This document shows positions 10,058 to 19,382 of a DNA stretch of 64,000 bases, in pieces. This DNA comes from Sphingomonas jaspsi DSM 18422 (GTDB lineage: Bacteria; Pseudomonadota; Alphaproteobacteria; Sphingomonadales; Sphingomonadaceae): assembly GCF_000585415.1 (NCBI RefSeq), contig NZ_KK073876.1:198810-262809 (forward strand). The letters are read 5' to 3'. Both the position numbers and the translations under genes were made by a program. Positions within the stretch are counted from its first letter, which is position 1, and the number at the start of each line of letters is the position of its first letter. The notes under the pieces are model-generated. The model worked only from the letters and a program-made list of their open reading frames with translations, was not told the origin of the DNA and searched no databases.

Positions 10058-11274
10058 TGCGCATGAACGAAACGCTCCGCGCTGCCTTCGTCATCGGACG
10101 CCGCGACTTTGCGGCAACGGTGTTCAGCAAGACCTTCCTGTTCTTCCTGCTCGGACCGCTGTTTCCGCTGGCGATGGGCCTGATGTTCGGCGGTATCGGT
10201 GCGCGCGTCGACCGCAACGCCGCGCCGCCGACCGTGGCGGTGATCGCCAGCCCGGCCGATTACACAAAGCTGGACAAGGCGCGCGAGCAATTGTCGGGTC
10301 TGGGCGGAGACAAGCCGCTGGTTGCCCTTCGGTCGGTCGCTCCAGAACCCGGGGTCAAGGACCAGGCTCGCCATCTCCTCGATTCCGAAGAGCAGCAGGT
10401 GCTTGGCGTCCTTGAAGGCGGGCTGGCGAAACCGCACTTCACCGGTGCGGTCAATGCCGATGGGCGGACCGTCAAGCAGATGGAAATGTTCATCCGCGAA
10501 GCCCGCCGTGCCGACATCGCGGTCGACGAGGGTCCGGCGATGCAGGTCACGCTGACCCAAAGTTCGTCCGGTTCGATCGCCTTCGCACGCGGCCTGACCG
10601 CGCGGCTGGGGCAGACCATCCTCTTCCTGCTGACCGTCCTTTTGGCCGGCATGCTGCTGAGCCAGCTGATCGAGGAAAAATCGAACAAGGTGATCGAGGT
10701 TCTGGCGGCGGCGGTTCCCGTCGACGCCATCTTCCTCGGCAAGCTGTTCGCCATGCTGTGCATGTCGATCGTCGGCATCGCCGTGTGGGCGAGCGCCGGG
10801 GCGGCCGGAATCGCCTTCTACGCGCCCGGCGGGCTCGGGGCGTTGCCCCCGCCTGCGGTCGGCTGGCCCTTCTTCATCGCGCTCATCATCCTCTATTTCG
10901 CGATGAGCTACCTGCTGATCGGCGCGACCTTCCTTGGCATCGGCGCGCAGGCCTCGACGGTCCGCGAAGTCCAAACCATGTCGATGCCGGTAACGATGGC
11001 GCAGGTCTTGCTGTTCGGCTTCGCCCAGCTGGGCGTCGGCAAGCCGGACAGCGCGGAAGCCATCGGCGCGTCGATCTTCCCGCTTTCCTCTCCGTTCGCG
11101 ATGATCGCCCGGGCCGCGGAATCGCCGCTGGTCTGGCCGCATCTGGCGGCGCTTGCATGGCAGGCATTGTGGGTGGCGATCATCCTCAGGCTCGCGTCCA
11201 ACCTGTTTCGGCGCAGCGTGCTCAAGTCGGGCAAGCGCTTTCGCTGGCCATGGCAGCGCAGGGCGGCTGCCTAA
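10054..11274 (+). CDS. ABC-2 type permease (NatB-like)
   Basis: The 406-residue protein has one N-terminal membrane helix, a long extracytoplasmic domain (about residues 45-180) and five or six C-terminal membrane helices. The segment LIEEKSNKVIEVL after the second helix is typical of the ABC-2/NatB permease family. It is translationally coupled to the preceding ATPase (ATGA overlap), so the two form one exporter. Its TAA stop overlaps the converging PEP-mutase-like gene by 4 nt. Confidence 0.87.
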   Translation: MMRMNETLRAAFVIGRRDFAATVFSKTFLFFLLGPLFPLAMGLMFGGIGARVDRNAAPPTVAVIASPADYTKLDKAREQLSGLGGDKPLVALRSVAPEPGVKDQARHLLDSEEQQVLGVLEGGLAKPHFTGAVNADGRTVKQMEMFIREARRADIAVDEGPAMQVTLTQSSSGSIAFARGLTARLGQTILFLLTVLLAGMLLSQLIEEKSNKVIEVLAAAVPVDAIFLGKLFAMLCMSIVGIAVWASAGAAGIAFYAPGGLGALPPPAVGWPFFIALIILYFAMSYLLIGATFLGIGAQASTVREVQTMSMPVTMAQVLLFGFAQLGVGKPDSAEAIGASIFPLSSPFAMIARAAESPLVWPHLAALAWQALWVAIILRLASNLFRRSVLKSGKRFRWPWQRRAAA

Positions 11275-12011
11275 CCGATCGCGGCCCTGGCCATATCGGT
11301 CAGCGTCGACATCAAGGCGCGGTGCGGGAAGGGTCCGTGGCTGATCCTTGCCACCCCGGCAGCGGCCCAGATCTTCTTGTCCGGCGCGCCGGGAAAGGCG
11401 ATGACGTTGAGCGGCAGCGGCACCGCGCGCACGATCCGTTCGATCTGCGCCGGGTCGCTGAGCCGCGGCACGAAGAAGCCGCTCGCACCGGCATCGGCAA
11501 AGGCCTTGCCGCGCTCGATCACCTCATCGACCAGCGCATCGTCGCGCGCCTCGTTCTTGATGAACAGGTCGGTGCGGGCGTTGATGAAGAAGTCGTCGCC
11601 GACCGCGACCCGGATCGCGCGAATGCGTTCGACCTGCTTGTCGAGCGGGTGGATGCCCTCCCCGCCGACCACCTGATCTTCAAAGTTGCAGCCGACCGCA
11701 CCGGTCGCTTTCAATTCCGCCACGTTGACGCCCGCCTCGACCGGGTCGGTCGCATAGGCCCCTTCGAAATCCACGCTGAGCGGCAGGTCGACCGCCGCCA
11801 GGATGCGCCGCGCATTGTCGAAGACATAGTCAAGCGGGACCTGGTGGGCGTCGCCGTAGCCCGATGCATCGCCGACCGGATGGCTGCCGGTCGCCAACGC
11901 TTTCGCGCCCGCTGCGGCAACCGCGATCGCGCTGCCCGGGTCCCAGATGTTGTAGAGGACGACAGGGTCGCCCGGGACATGGAGCGCGGCGAACGTTGTA
12001 AAATCCCTCAT
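11271..12011 (-). CDS. Isocitrate lyase/PEP mutase-family protein
   Basis: This is a 246-residue TIM-barrel protein of the ICL/PEPM superfamily (PEP_mutase subgroup). It shows PLSVDFEGAYA and the metal/substrate residues of NFEDQV and INARTD. The catalytic loop motif KKCGH of isocitrate lyase is absent, so it is not ICL. Members of this subgroup act on PEP- or oxaloacetate-like 2-oxoacids (mutases, hydrolases, lyases); the reaction here is unknown. The gene overlaps the downstream half of a VOC gene by 4 nt (ATGA), so the two are probably coupled. Confidence 0.82.
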   Translation of the reverse strand: MRDFTTFAALHVPGDPVVLYNIWDPGSAIAVAAAGAKALATGSHPVGDASGYGDAHQVPLDYVFDNARRILAAVDLPLSVDFEGAYATDPVEAGVNVAELKATGAVGCNFEDQVVGGEGIHPLDKQVERIRAIRVAVGDDFFINARTDLFIKNEARDDALVDEVIERGKAFADAGASGFFVPRLSDPAQIERIVRAVPLPLNVIAFPGAPDKKIWAAAGVARISHGPFPHRALMSTLTDMARAAIG

Positions 12012-12382
12012 TCACCGTCTCCCGATGCTTGCTGGTAGAGTTCGACCTTCACGCCGTCGGGATCCATGATCCAGGCGAACCGGCCGTAATCCTCATCCTG
12101 CCGACCGAGGATCTCGACGCCCTTGGCTTCAAGATCCGCGACCATCGCATCGAGGTCGTCGACGCGCAGGTTGATCATGAACGATTTGTCGCTGGGCGCG
12201 AAATAGTCGGTGTCGTCGCCGAAGGGCGTCAGCAAGGCGAAACCGTCGGCCATATCGCCCTTGAACGGGAACATGGCGCCCCATTCGCCGCCGACGCCAA
12301 GCATTTCCATATACCACGCCTTGGTCTTTTCGACGTCCTCAACCTTGTAGAAAACGCCGCCCAGCCCCGTGACCTTGGCCAT
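12008..12382 (-). CDS. VOC (glyoxalase/bleomycin-resistance fold) family protein
   Basis: The 124-residue single-domain protein has the paired beta-alpha-beta-beta-beta units of the vicinal oxygen chelate superfamily: VFYKVEDVEKTKAWYMEMLG at the start and IMDPDGVKVELYQ at the end, which carries a conserved metal-ligand-type Glu. The substrate is unknown. It is co-transcribed with the PEP-mutase-like gene, which starts inside its stop codon. Confidence 0.85.
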   Translation of the reverse strand: MAKVTGLGGVFYKVEDVEKTKAWYMEMLGVGGEWGAMFPFKGDMADGFALLTPFGDDTDYFAPSDKSFMINLRVDDLDAMVADLEAKGVEILGRQDEDYGRFAWIMDPDGVKVELYQQASGDGE

Positions 12383-12401
12383 GAAAATGCCCTTCGTTGG
12401 A

Positions 12402-13205
12402 TTAGTGGACGAAGCGCGCCACCACGTCGCGATAGCTGCGGCTGACTTTCACCTGCGCGCCGCTTTCGAGCACCAGGAAACATTCGCCGTTGGTGTGCGG
12501 CTTCACCTGCCGGACCTGGTCAAGGTTGACGATGGTCGAGCGGTGGACGCGCTGGAAGCGGCGCGGATCGAGCCGCTTTTCAAGGTCCTTCATCGTCTCG
12601 CGCAGGATCAGCGTGTTTTCGCCGGTCTGGATGCACATATAGTCGCCCGCCGCGTCGATCCGCTCGATCGTGTCGACGTCGACCCGGAAGATCTGGCCTT
12701 GGTCGCGGATGTTGATCATCTTTTCGAAGCGGTTCGATGCCGGGCCTTCGCTCGGCGCGGCGTCCAATTCTTCGGCGGCCTCGGGCGCATGTTCGACCAG
12801 CGCTTCCTTCAGCCGCTCGGCCTCTTCCTTGCCGCGCTTTTCGGCGAGGCGCTGGCGAACGCGGTCCAGCGTCGCGGCAAGACGGTCTTCCTCGACCGGT
12901 TTCATCAGATAATCGACCGCCTGCGCATCGAACGCGCGCAGCGCATGGTCGCTGTAGGCGGTAACGAAGACGAACAGCGGGGGTTCGACCTCCATCAGGC
13001 CCTGGACGACCGAAAAGCCGTCGAACCCCGGCATCTGGATGTCGAGGAAGACGAGGTCGGGCTTGTGGGTCTTGATCTGGCGGATCGCTTCGCGGCCGTT
13101 GGCCGCCGTGGCGACCACTTCGACATCGTCATGCGCCTCCAGACGAAGGAGCAGGCCCTGCGTCGCAAGCGGCTCATCGTCTACGAGGATTGTGCGGATG
13201 GTCAT
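12402..13205 (-). CDS. LytTR-family response regulator
   Basis: This 267-residue regulator has a receiver domain (residues 1-120; phosphorylation site in LVFLDIQMPGFDG), a charged linker and a C-terminal LytTR DNA-binding domain (about 165-265; RDQGQIFRVDVDTI, RFQRVHRSTIVNLDQV). The ATG at 13205 is chosen because AAAGGA lies 6 nt before it. The ATG shares its A with the kinase stop codon (TGATG), so it is translationally coupled to the sensor kinase. Confidence 0.93.
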   Translation of the reverse strand: MTIRTILVDDEPLATQGLLLRLEAHDDVEVVATAANGREAIRQIKTHKPDLVFLDIQMPGFDGFSVVQGLMEVEPPLFVFVTAYSDHALRAFDAQAVDYLMKPVEEDRLAATLDRVRQRLAEKRGKEEAERLKEALVEHAPEAAEELDAAPSEGPASNRFEKMINIRDQGQIFRVDVDTIERIDAAGDYMCIQTGENTLILRETMKDLEKRLDPRRFQRVHRSTIVNLDQVRQVKPHTNGECFLVLESGAQVKVSRSYRDVVARFVH

Positions 13206-14410
13206 CAAAGGTCCTTTTGGTCGGTCTCGAAGGGAATTTCGAGGATAACGCTGAACCCCCCCTTTTCGTTCGTTCGGGTCGAAAATCCATGGCCTGCCCC
13301 ATAGGCCTGCGCCAGACGGTCCTGGATATTCGCCAGTCCGACGCCGGTGGATTGCGTGTCGTTGGTCATGGGCCGCGGTCCGGGCCCGCTGTCGGCCACT
13401 TCGATCCGCACCGCCTGACCCTCACGGGTCGATGTGACCCAGATGTCGGCCCCATTTTCGGCCGGCGTCACCGCATATTTAATGGCATTTTCGATCAGCG
13501 GTTGCAGCAGCAGCGACGGCAGCCGCGCGGAAATCGTGTCGGGATCGATCTTGAAATGGGGCCGCAGCCGGTCCTCGAAGCGCATCTTTTCGATTTCCAG
13601 GTAGAGCTTCAACGTCTCTACCTCCTGCACCAGCGTGACCTTGGCCGTCGGCTCGTTGACCAGCGTGTAGCGAAGGAAGCTCGACAGCCGCGACAGCATG
13701 GCATTTGCCCGCTCGGTCTGTTTCAGCAGCACCAGCGTCGAAATGCTGTTCAGCGTATTGAACAGGAAGTGCGGGTTGAGCTGGTAGCGAAGCATCGCCA
13801 GCTGCGCGGTCGATGCCTGGTTTTCCAGCTGCGCGCGTTGATCGATCTCGTCTTCCAGCAGCAGATAATAGTTGATCCCGTAATAGAGCGCCGACCAGGC
13901 GGCGAGCAGCGAGAAATTGAGGATGATCGCGCCGAAATACTGGACGCCGGCCGGCCGCGCGGTCGGATTTACGAAGGTCGCCAGGCTCCACGTTTCGATG
14001 AACGAAAAGGCGGCGGCCGACAGCAGCACCGTGGCCAGGCTGATGACCACGGTCCACATCGCCCGCATGGTGATCAGCCGCCGGTACAGCGAGGCCATCA
14101 GCAAGGTCAGCGAGTAGCCGGTCGCGGTGAGCAGCAGGATGTGGACGATGAACATCGCCCCCATCGAATTGGCGAAGCCGGACAGGATGCGCAGGAAGAA
14201 ATAGCCCGACCAGCCGATCGACTGGAGCACCCAGAAGGCGCGGTTCTTGTCGTCGAAAAAAGGCCGGTCCAGCCCGACGCCGGCAAGGAAGGGACGGGCC
14301 GGGCCCTTGCCGCGCGGCCGGGGCAATTCCTTGTCCGCCGCTGCCTGCGCAATCGCCCGGACGCTTTCGCGATGCGGGTCGGTCGTGGCGGGGGCAAGCC
14401 GGTTCATCAT
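13205..14410 (-). CDS. LytS/YehU-type sensor histidine kinase
   Basis: The 401-residue protein has four membrane helices (about residues 65-190) followed by a His_kinase (PF06580-type) domain. The phospho-acceptor lies in LRYQLNPHFLFNTLNSIS, and the ATPase motifs are LIENAIKYAV (N box) and DSGPGPRP...GVGLANIQDRL (G boxes). It has no large periplasmic sensor domain, so the signal is probably sensed in or near the membrane. Its partner is the LytTR regulator. The start is a tandem ATGATG without a recognisable ribosome binding site. Confidence 0.9.
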   Translation of the reverse strand: MMNRLAPATTDPHRESVRAIAQAAADKELPRPRGKGPARPFLAGVGLDRPFFDDKNRAFWVLQSIGWSGYFFLRILSGFANSMGAMFIVHILLLTATGYSLTLLMASLYRRLITMRAMWTVVISLATVLLSAAAFSFIETWSLATFVNPTARPAGVQYFGAIILNFSLLAAWSALYYGINYYLLLEDEIDQRAQLENQASTAQLAMLRYQLNPHFLFNTLNSISTLVLLKQTERANAMLSRLSSFLRYTLVNEPTAKVTLVQEVETLKLYLEIEKMRFEDRLRPHFKIDPDTISARLPSLLLQPLIENAIKYAVTPAENGADIWVTSTREGQAVRIEVADSGPGPRPMTNDTQSTGVGLANIQDRLAQAYGAGHGFSTRTNEKGGFSVILEIPFETDQKDL

Positions 14411-14467
14411 GGGCCATATAGTCGCACCGTCCCCAACCCGCTAGAGAGGGACGATGAGGAGAGAGGC

Positions 14468-15043
14468 ATGACCGACGAAGCCCCCCGCGCCGCCTTTCGT
14501 TCGATGGAGGAAGGAACCGAAGCCGACTGGAAGCTGATCGGCAGCCACTTCTTTCCTTATGCCGCCCAGCTGTCGGACCGGGTACTCGACCACCTGCGCC
14601 TGCTCGACGGCGATTATGGCGGCTTCCCGGTCGACCGGTTGCAGCACAGCCTGCAAACCGCGACCCGCGCCCACCGCGGCGGCGAAAGCGAGGCCTATGT
14701 CGTCATGGCCCTGCTCCACGATATCGGCGACACGCTCGGCAGCTACAATCATCCGGACATCGCCGCTGCCATCCTCAAACCGTTCGTGAGCGAAGACCTG
14801 CACTGGATCGCCCAGCAGCACGGCATCTTCCAAGGCTATTATTTCTTCCATTACCTCGGCCTCGATCGCGACATGCGCGAGGCCTTTCGCGGGCACGATC
14901 ATTTCGAGGCCGCGGCCCGCTTCTGCGAGCTTTACGACCAGAGCTCGTTCGACCCCGATTACGACACCGCGACGCTGGACTTTTTCGTTCCCATGGTGAA
15001 GCGGGTGTTCGAACGGCCGATCCGGTCGATCTATACCGCCTGA
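14468..15043 (+). CDS. HD-domain phosphohydrolase/oxygenase-like protein
   Basis: This 191-residue protein has the HD-fold metal motif: His in RLQHSLQTATRAH, the HD pair in ALLHDIGD, then further His (NHPDIAAA, QQHGIFQGYYFFHY). The HSLQTATRA segment and length recall the COG4341 group that includes the phosphonate-degrading mixed-valence di-iron oxygenase PhnZ, but no phosphonate genes are nearby, so the substrate is open. GAGAGG lies right before the ATG at 14468. The M1 aminopeptidase follows 13 bp downstream. Confidence 0.75.
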   Translation: MTDEAPRAAFRSMEEGTEADWKLIGSHFFPYAAQLSDRVLDHLRLLDGDYGGFPVDRLQHSLQTATRAHRGGESEAYVVMALLHDIGDTLGSYNHPDIAAAILKPFVSEDLHWIAQQHGIFQGYYFFHYLGLDRDMREAFRGHDHFEAAARFCELYDQSSFDPDYDTATLDFFVPMVKRVFERPIRSIYTA

Positions 15044-15056
15044 AAAGGAACTGCCT

Positions 15057-16988
15057 TTGTCCCACCGCCTGCTGGCCATCGGCCTGTCCGCCATCCTGTT
15101 GCTATCCTGCAAGGCGGCAGAAGACCCCGGCCAGCCCGGCGCAGAGGTGGCGGGCGTCGCACCGATTCTCGACGCGCCCGATGCGGTCGACATTCACAGC
15201 TTCGCCAAGCCGCTGGAAGCGCGCGTCACCCATGTCGCGCTGGACCTTGCGGTCGATTTCAAGACCAAGCGGATCGGCGGCACCGCGACGCTCGACATCG
15301 ACGCCAAGCCGACCGCCAAGGAAATCATCCTCGACGACCGCGGCCTCGAGATCGAGGCGGTCAGCGATCAGGACGGCAAGCCGCTGGCCTACAAGGTCGG
15401 CACGGTCGATCCCAACCTCGGCGCACCGCTGACCATCGCGATCAAGGACACCAGCAAGATCGCGATCCGCTACAAGGCACCGGCCGACAGCGATGCGCTG
15501 CAATGGCTCGACCCGGCGCAGACCGCTGGCAAGAAATTCCCGTTCCTGCTTAGCCAGGGCGAATCGATCGCCAATCGCAGCTGGATCCCGACGCAGGACA
15601 GCCCCGGGATCCGCCAGAGCTGGGAAGCCAAGATCAGCGTCGCCAAGCCGCTGACCGTCGTCATGTCCGCGCCCCGCGCTGCCGACCCCGTCGACAATGG
15701 CGACACGCGCACCTTCTCGTTCCGGATGGACAAGCCGGTCGCGCCCTATCTCATCGCGATCGCTGCCGGCGACCTCGCTTTCCGCGACCTCGGTCCGCGG
15801 ACCGGCGTCTGGGCGGAACCGGTGACGCTCGACGCGGCAGCGAAGGAACTCGAAGACACCGAGAAAATGGTCAGCGCTGCCGAGGCGCTGTACGGTCCTT
15901 ATGCCTGGGGCCGCTATGACATGCTGGTGCTTCCGCCCTCCTTCCCGTTCGGCGGCATGGAAAACCCGACCCTCACCTTCCTCACCCCGACCTTCATCGC
16001 CGGCGACAAGAGCCTCACCAGCCTGATCGCCCATGAGCTGGCCCACAGCTGGTCGGGTAACCTCGCCACCAACGCGACCTGGTCCGACTTCTGGCTCAAC
16101 GAAGGCATGACCACCTACGCCGAGCGGCGGATCGTCGAGTCGGTCTATGGCCCCAAGGTCGCGGCGCAGCAGGTCGCACTCGGCGTCGACGCCATGAACA
16201 GTGCGATCGAAGACAATGGCGGCTTGAACGGCGCCGACACCCGCCTCCACATCGACCTCAGCGGGCGCCATCCCGACGACGGGCTGACCGATATCGCCTA
16301 CGAAAAGGGGGCGACCTTCCTGCGGACGATCGAATCGATCGTGGGACGAGCGGCATTCGACGAATGGCTCAAGGGCTGGTTCAAGCGCCACCAGTTCCAG
16401 CCGGTGACGACCAGCATCTTCCTCGCCGATATCCGCCAATATCTGGTGAAGGGCGATCAGTCGCTCGAACAGCGACTGATGCTCGACGACTGGGTCGGCA
16501 AGCCGGGAATCCCGTCCAATATGGCCAAGCCCGATCCCAACGCTTTTGCCGAGGTGGACAAGGCCGTGGCCGCCTTCGCCTCCGGGACGCAGCCCGACGC
16601 CGCGACCTGGGCGGAGTGGACGACCGACGAGAAGCTCCGCTTCCTCAACACGCTCGGCCGCAAGCAATCGGCCGACCGCCTCCAATCGCTCGATTCGGCA
16701 TTCAACCTGTCGCGTGCAACCAACAGCGAGGTGCGCTTCGCCTTCCTCAGCCTGGCGGTGGCGAATCGCTATGATCCTGCAATTCCGGGGCTCGAAGCCT
16801 TCCTGACCGACCAGGGTCGGCGCAAATTCGTTCGACCGCTGCTCACCGCGCTGGCCAAGGACAGCCAGTGGGGATTGCCGATCGCCAAGCGAATCTATCC
16901 GAAGGTGCGTCCCCTGTACCATCCAGTAACGGTGCGCGATCTGGACGAATTGGGACTGATTTCCCCGGCCCCGAACAAGTCTTCTTAA
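15057..16988 (+). CDS. M1-family zinc aminopeptidase (LTA4H-like lipoprotein)
   Basis: The 643-residue enzyme begins with a lipoprotein signal (lipobox LLLSC), so it is probably anchored in the cell envelope. The exopeptidase motif GGMEN and the zinc site HELAHSW, followed by NEGMTTYAE (third ligand Glu), are complete. The C-terminal helical domain resembles that of leukotriene A4 hydrolase-type aminopeptidases. It trims N-terminal residues from peptides. Start is TTG at 15057 with AAGGA upstream. It is probably co-transcribed with the HD gene. Confidence 0.92.
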   Translation: MSHRLLAIGLSAILLLSCKAAEDPGQPGAEVAGVAPILDAPDAVDIHSFAKPLEARVTHVALDLAVDFKTKRIGGTATLDIDAKPTAKEIILDDRGLEIEAVSDQDGKPLAYKVGTVDPNLGAPLTIAIKDTSKIAIRYKAPADSDALQWLDPAQTAGKKFPFLLSQGESIANRSWIPTQDSPGIRQSWEAKISVAKPLTVVMSAPRAADPVDNGDTRTFSFRMDKPVAPYLIAIAAGDLAFRDLGPRTGVWAEPVTLDAAAKELEDTEKMVSAAEALYGPYAWGRYDMLVLPPSFPFGGMENPTLTFLTPTFIAGDKSLTSLIAHELAHSWSGNLATNATWSDFWLNEGMTTYAERRIVESVYGPKVAAQQVALGVDAMNSAIEDNGGLNGADTRLHIDLSGRHPDDGLTDIAYEKGATFLRTIESIVGRAAFDEWLKGWFKRHQFQPVTTSIFLADIRQYLVKGDQSLEQRLMLDDWVGKPGIPSNMAKPDPNAFAEVDKAVAAFASGTQPDAATWAEWTTDEKLRFLNTLGRKQSADRLQSLDSAFNLSRATNSEVRFAFLSLAVANRYDPAIPGLEAFLTDQGRRKFVRPLLTALAKDSQWGLPIAKRIYPKVRPLYHPVTVRDLDELGLISPAPNKSS

Positions 16989-17000
16989 CCGCGAAGTAAC
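16985..17000 (+). promoter_or_regulatory. Near-consensus CtrA box
   Basis: TTAA-N7-GTAAC starts at the stop codon of the M1 gene, 45 nt before the start of the GGDEF-EAL gene. It differs from the alphaproteobacterial CtrA consensus TTAA-N7-TTAAC at one base. CtrA binding here is inferred only from this match. Confidence 0.4.
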
Positions 17001-17044
17001 CCTCGTCCGCTATCCGCAAAGTCCCTATCATTGCGGGTGAGCGG

Positions 17045-19378
17045 ATGTACGAGGCTCCTAATCGGTACAAGCGGATGGTGTCGGCACGGCTGCCCGACGG
17101 CGAGTCGATGGGTTTCGCCGCACAGGACGACCATGACGGCGCCAGCCCGCTGCGCGACGCCCAGCTGATCGCCCGCGGCCATTTTTCGCCCTTCTTCGCG
17201 GCCGCCAACAGCGTTGCCGCCGTCTTGCTGAGCATGATTCTCTACAGCCACGTGGACGGTGCCTACCTTTTCGGCTGGCTGCTCGCGGTCGTGGGCGTCA
17301 ATGTCGGCGCGATGCAATTGGCCCGGATGCAGGCCATCACCCACGTCGGCCGCTCGGGCAAGCGCGTGCCTCGCTGGCTGATGATGGGCGACATCGTCGT
17401 CCGGGCGATGGTTTTCCTGTCGCTTCCCGCCATTTTCTTCGCCGGCCTGTCGCCGACGGCTCAGGTCATCGCGGCCACGCTGGTGGCCGGGACCGGCATT
17501 TCGGCCCTCGGCCTCGTCGTCCAGCCGAACTGCGTCAAGGCATGGATGGCGATCTTCACCGCCGGGCTTTGCTACCAGCTGCTCGTCGCGCGCAACCATG
17601 TCCCGTTCGACAATGTCGTCGCCATCCTGTTCGTGCTGGGCGTGGCGATCATCGGTGTCCTGGCCGTCGCGCGCTGGGCGTTCGGTCAGCTCAAGACCAA
17701 CGCCGATTTCGGGTCGCAGTCGGAAAGCGCCAGCCTGCTGCTGCAGGAATATGAGCAGCGCGGCGTGGGTTGGCTGTGGCAGGTCGATAGCGAAAATCGC
17801 GTCACCTACATCTCCAGCCGAATGAGCGCGCTGATGGGTCGCCCGGCGACGCAGTTGCTCGGCCATTCGCTGCCGGCGCTGCTCGGCGGTCATGCCGAAC
17901 TCGGCCGCATCCTGCTCGACCGACAGCCCTTCAGCGCGCTTGAAATGGAACTGGCGACCGCCCGCGGCCCGCGCTGGATTTCGATCGCCGGTGATCCGAT
18001 CATAGACACCGCCGGCCGCTTCGAAGGCTTCCGCGGCGTCGGCAGCGACATTACCGAAGTCCGCCAGACGCAGGAGCGCCTGACCAACCTCGCCAACATG
18101 GACGTCCTGTCGGGCTTGCCCAACCGTGGCCGCGTGCGCCAGCTGCTGGGTGAAGCGCTGCGTGCGGCGACGACCGGCAATGTCCCCTGCGCGATCATGT
18201 TCCTCGACCTCGACGGCTTCAAGCCGGTCAACGACACCTTCGGACACCCGAAGGGTGATGCCGTGCTGCAGGCGGTGGCCAAGCGGCTGTGCGACGAGGT
18301 TGGCAGCGACGGCCATGTCGGCCGCATGGGCGGCGACGAATTCGCTATCGTGGTGACCGATGCCCAGTCGCGCGGCAATGTCGAGGGCCTTGCCAACCGC
18401 ATCATCAAGTCGATCAAAGAACCCTATATGATCGACCAGACCGAAATCCGGATCGGGGTTTCGATCGGTTGCGCGTTCGGCCCCATTGACGGGGCCACCG
18501 TCGACGACCTGATTCTCAAGGCCGATCTTGCGCTGTACGAAGCCAAGGGCGCGGGCCGCGGCGTCGCCAAATATTTCTCGTCGGAACTGCAGTCCGAACA
18601 GGACGACCGCGTCCGCATGGAAGCCGACCTCCGCGCGGCCATCACGGCCAAGCAGTTCCACCTGGTCTACCAGCCGCTGGTCAGCGCCAAGACCCAGAAG
18701 CTGATCGGCTTCGAAGCGCTCATCCGCTGGAACCATCCGCAGCGCGGCTTCGTCCCTCCCAACGTCTTCATCCCGATCGCCGAAGAGGCTGGCCTGATGC
18801 CGACCATCGGCGAATGGGTGATCGACGAGGCCTGCCGCACCGCTTCGACATGGCCGGACAACATCACGATCGCGCTCAACGTCAGTCCCAAGCAGATCCT
18901 GCCGGCGCTGCCCAACATCGTTAGCCAGGCGCTCGGCCGCTGGCGCGTCGCCGCCAACCGCATCGAACTGGAAGTGACCGAGGGCGTGTTCCTGGGCGAC
19001 AATGGCCAAACGCTGGACGTTCTGAAGCGCCTGCGCGCCCTCGGCGTCGGCATCGCGCTCGACGATTTCGGAACCGGCTATTCGTCGATCGGCTATTTGA
19101 ACAAGGCGGTCTTCCACAAGCTGAAGATCGACGGCAGCTTCGTTCGCGAAGCCGGCAGCCGCGCCGACAATGTCGCCATCATCCAGTCGATCGTCCAGCT
19201 CGCCAAGAACTTCCGCATGAACGTCTGCGCCGAAGGGGTCGAGACGGCGGAAGACTTCGAACGGATGCGAGACCTGGGTTGCGATACCATCCAAGGCTAT
19301 CTGTTCGGCCGACCGTTGACCTACGACCGGGCCAACCAAATGGTGATGGGCCTCGGCGCCAAGAAGATGGCTGGCTGA
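17045..19378 (+). CDS. Membrane PAS-GGDEF-EAL protein (c-di-GMP turnover)
   Basis: This 777-residue protein has about six N-terminal membrane helices (residues 45-215), a PAS domain (about 240-345), a GGDEF domain (about 350-510) and an EAL domain (about 520-770). The cyclase motif MGGDEF is intact, but the RxxD product-inhibition site is missing (GSDG at that position). The phosphodiesterase motif (FEALIRW), the loop DDFGTGYSS and the ELEVTEG segment are intact. It may therefore both make and degrade c-di-GMP; the net direction is not predictable. Confidence 0.95.
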   Translation: MYEAPNRYKRMVSARLPDGESMGFAAQDDHDGASPLRDAQLIARGHFSPFFAAANSVAAVLLSMILYSHVDGAYLFGWLLAVVGVNVGAMQLARMQAITHVGRSGKRVPRWLMMGDIVVRAMVFLSLPAIFFAGLSPTAQVIAATLVAGTGISALGLVVQPNCVKAWMAIFTAGLCYQLLVARNHVPFDNVVAILFVLGVAIIGVLAVARWAFGQLKTNADFGSQSESASLLLQEYEQRGVGWLWQVDSENRVTYISSRMSALMGRPATQLLGHSLPALLGGHAELGRILLDRQPFSALEMELATARGPRWISIAGDPIIDTAGRFEGFRGVGSDITEVRQTQERLTNLANMDVLSGLPNRGRVRQLLGEALRAATTGNVPCAIMFLDLDGFKPVNDTFGHPKGDAVLQAVAKRLCDEVGSDGHVGRMGGDEFAIVVTDAQSRGNVEGLANRIIKSIKEPYMIDQTEIRIGVSIGCAFGPIDGATVDDLILKADLALYEAKGAGRGVAKYFSSELQSEQDDRVRMEADLRAAITAKQFHLVYQPLVSAKTQKLIGFEALIRWNHPQRGFVPPNVFIPIAEEAGLMPTIGEWVIDEACRTASTWPDNITIALNVSPKQILPALPNIVSQALGRWRVAANRIELEVTEGVFLGDNGQTLDVLKRLRALGVGIALDDFGTGYSSIGYLNKAVFHKLKIDGSFVREAGSRADNVAIIQSIVQLAKNFRMNVCAEGVETAEDFERMRDLGCDTIQGYLFGRPLTYDRANQMVMGLGAKKMAG

Positions 19379-19382
19379 CGCC

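Noticed and set aside
16985..19339. Long minus-strand open frame opposite the GGDEF-EAL gene, and similar ones opposite fumC, the permease (4955-6520) and purT
   Set aside because: They are antisense shadows produced by high G+C codon use. They have no family signature and lie wholly within genes whose products are clear.
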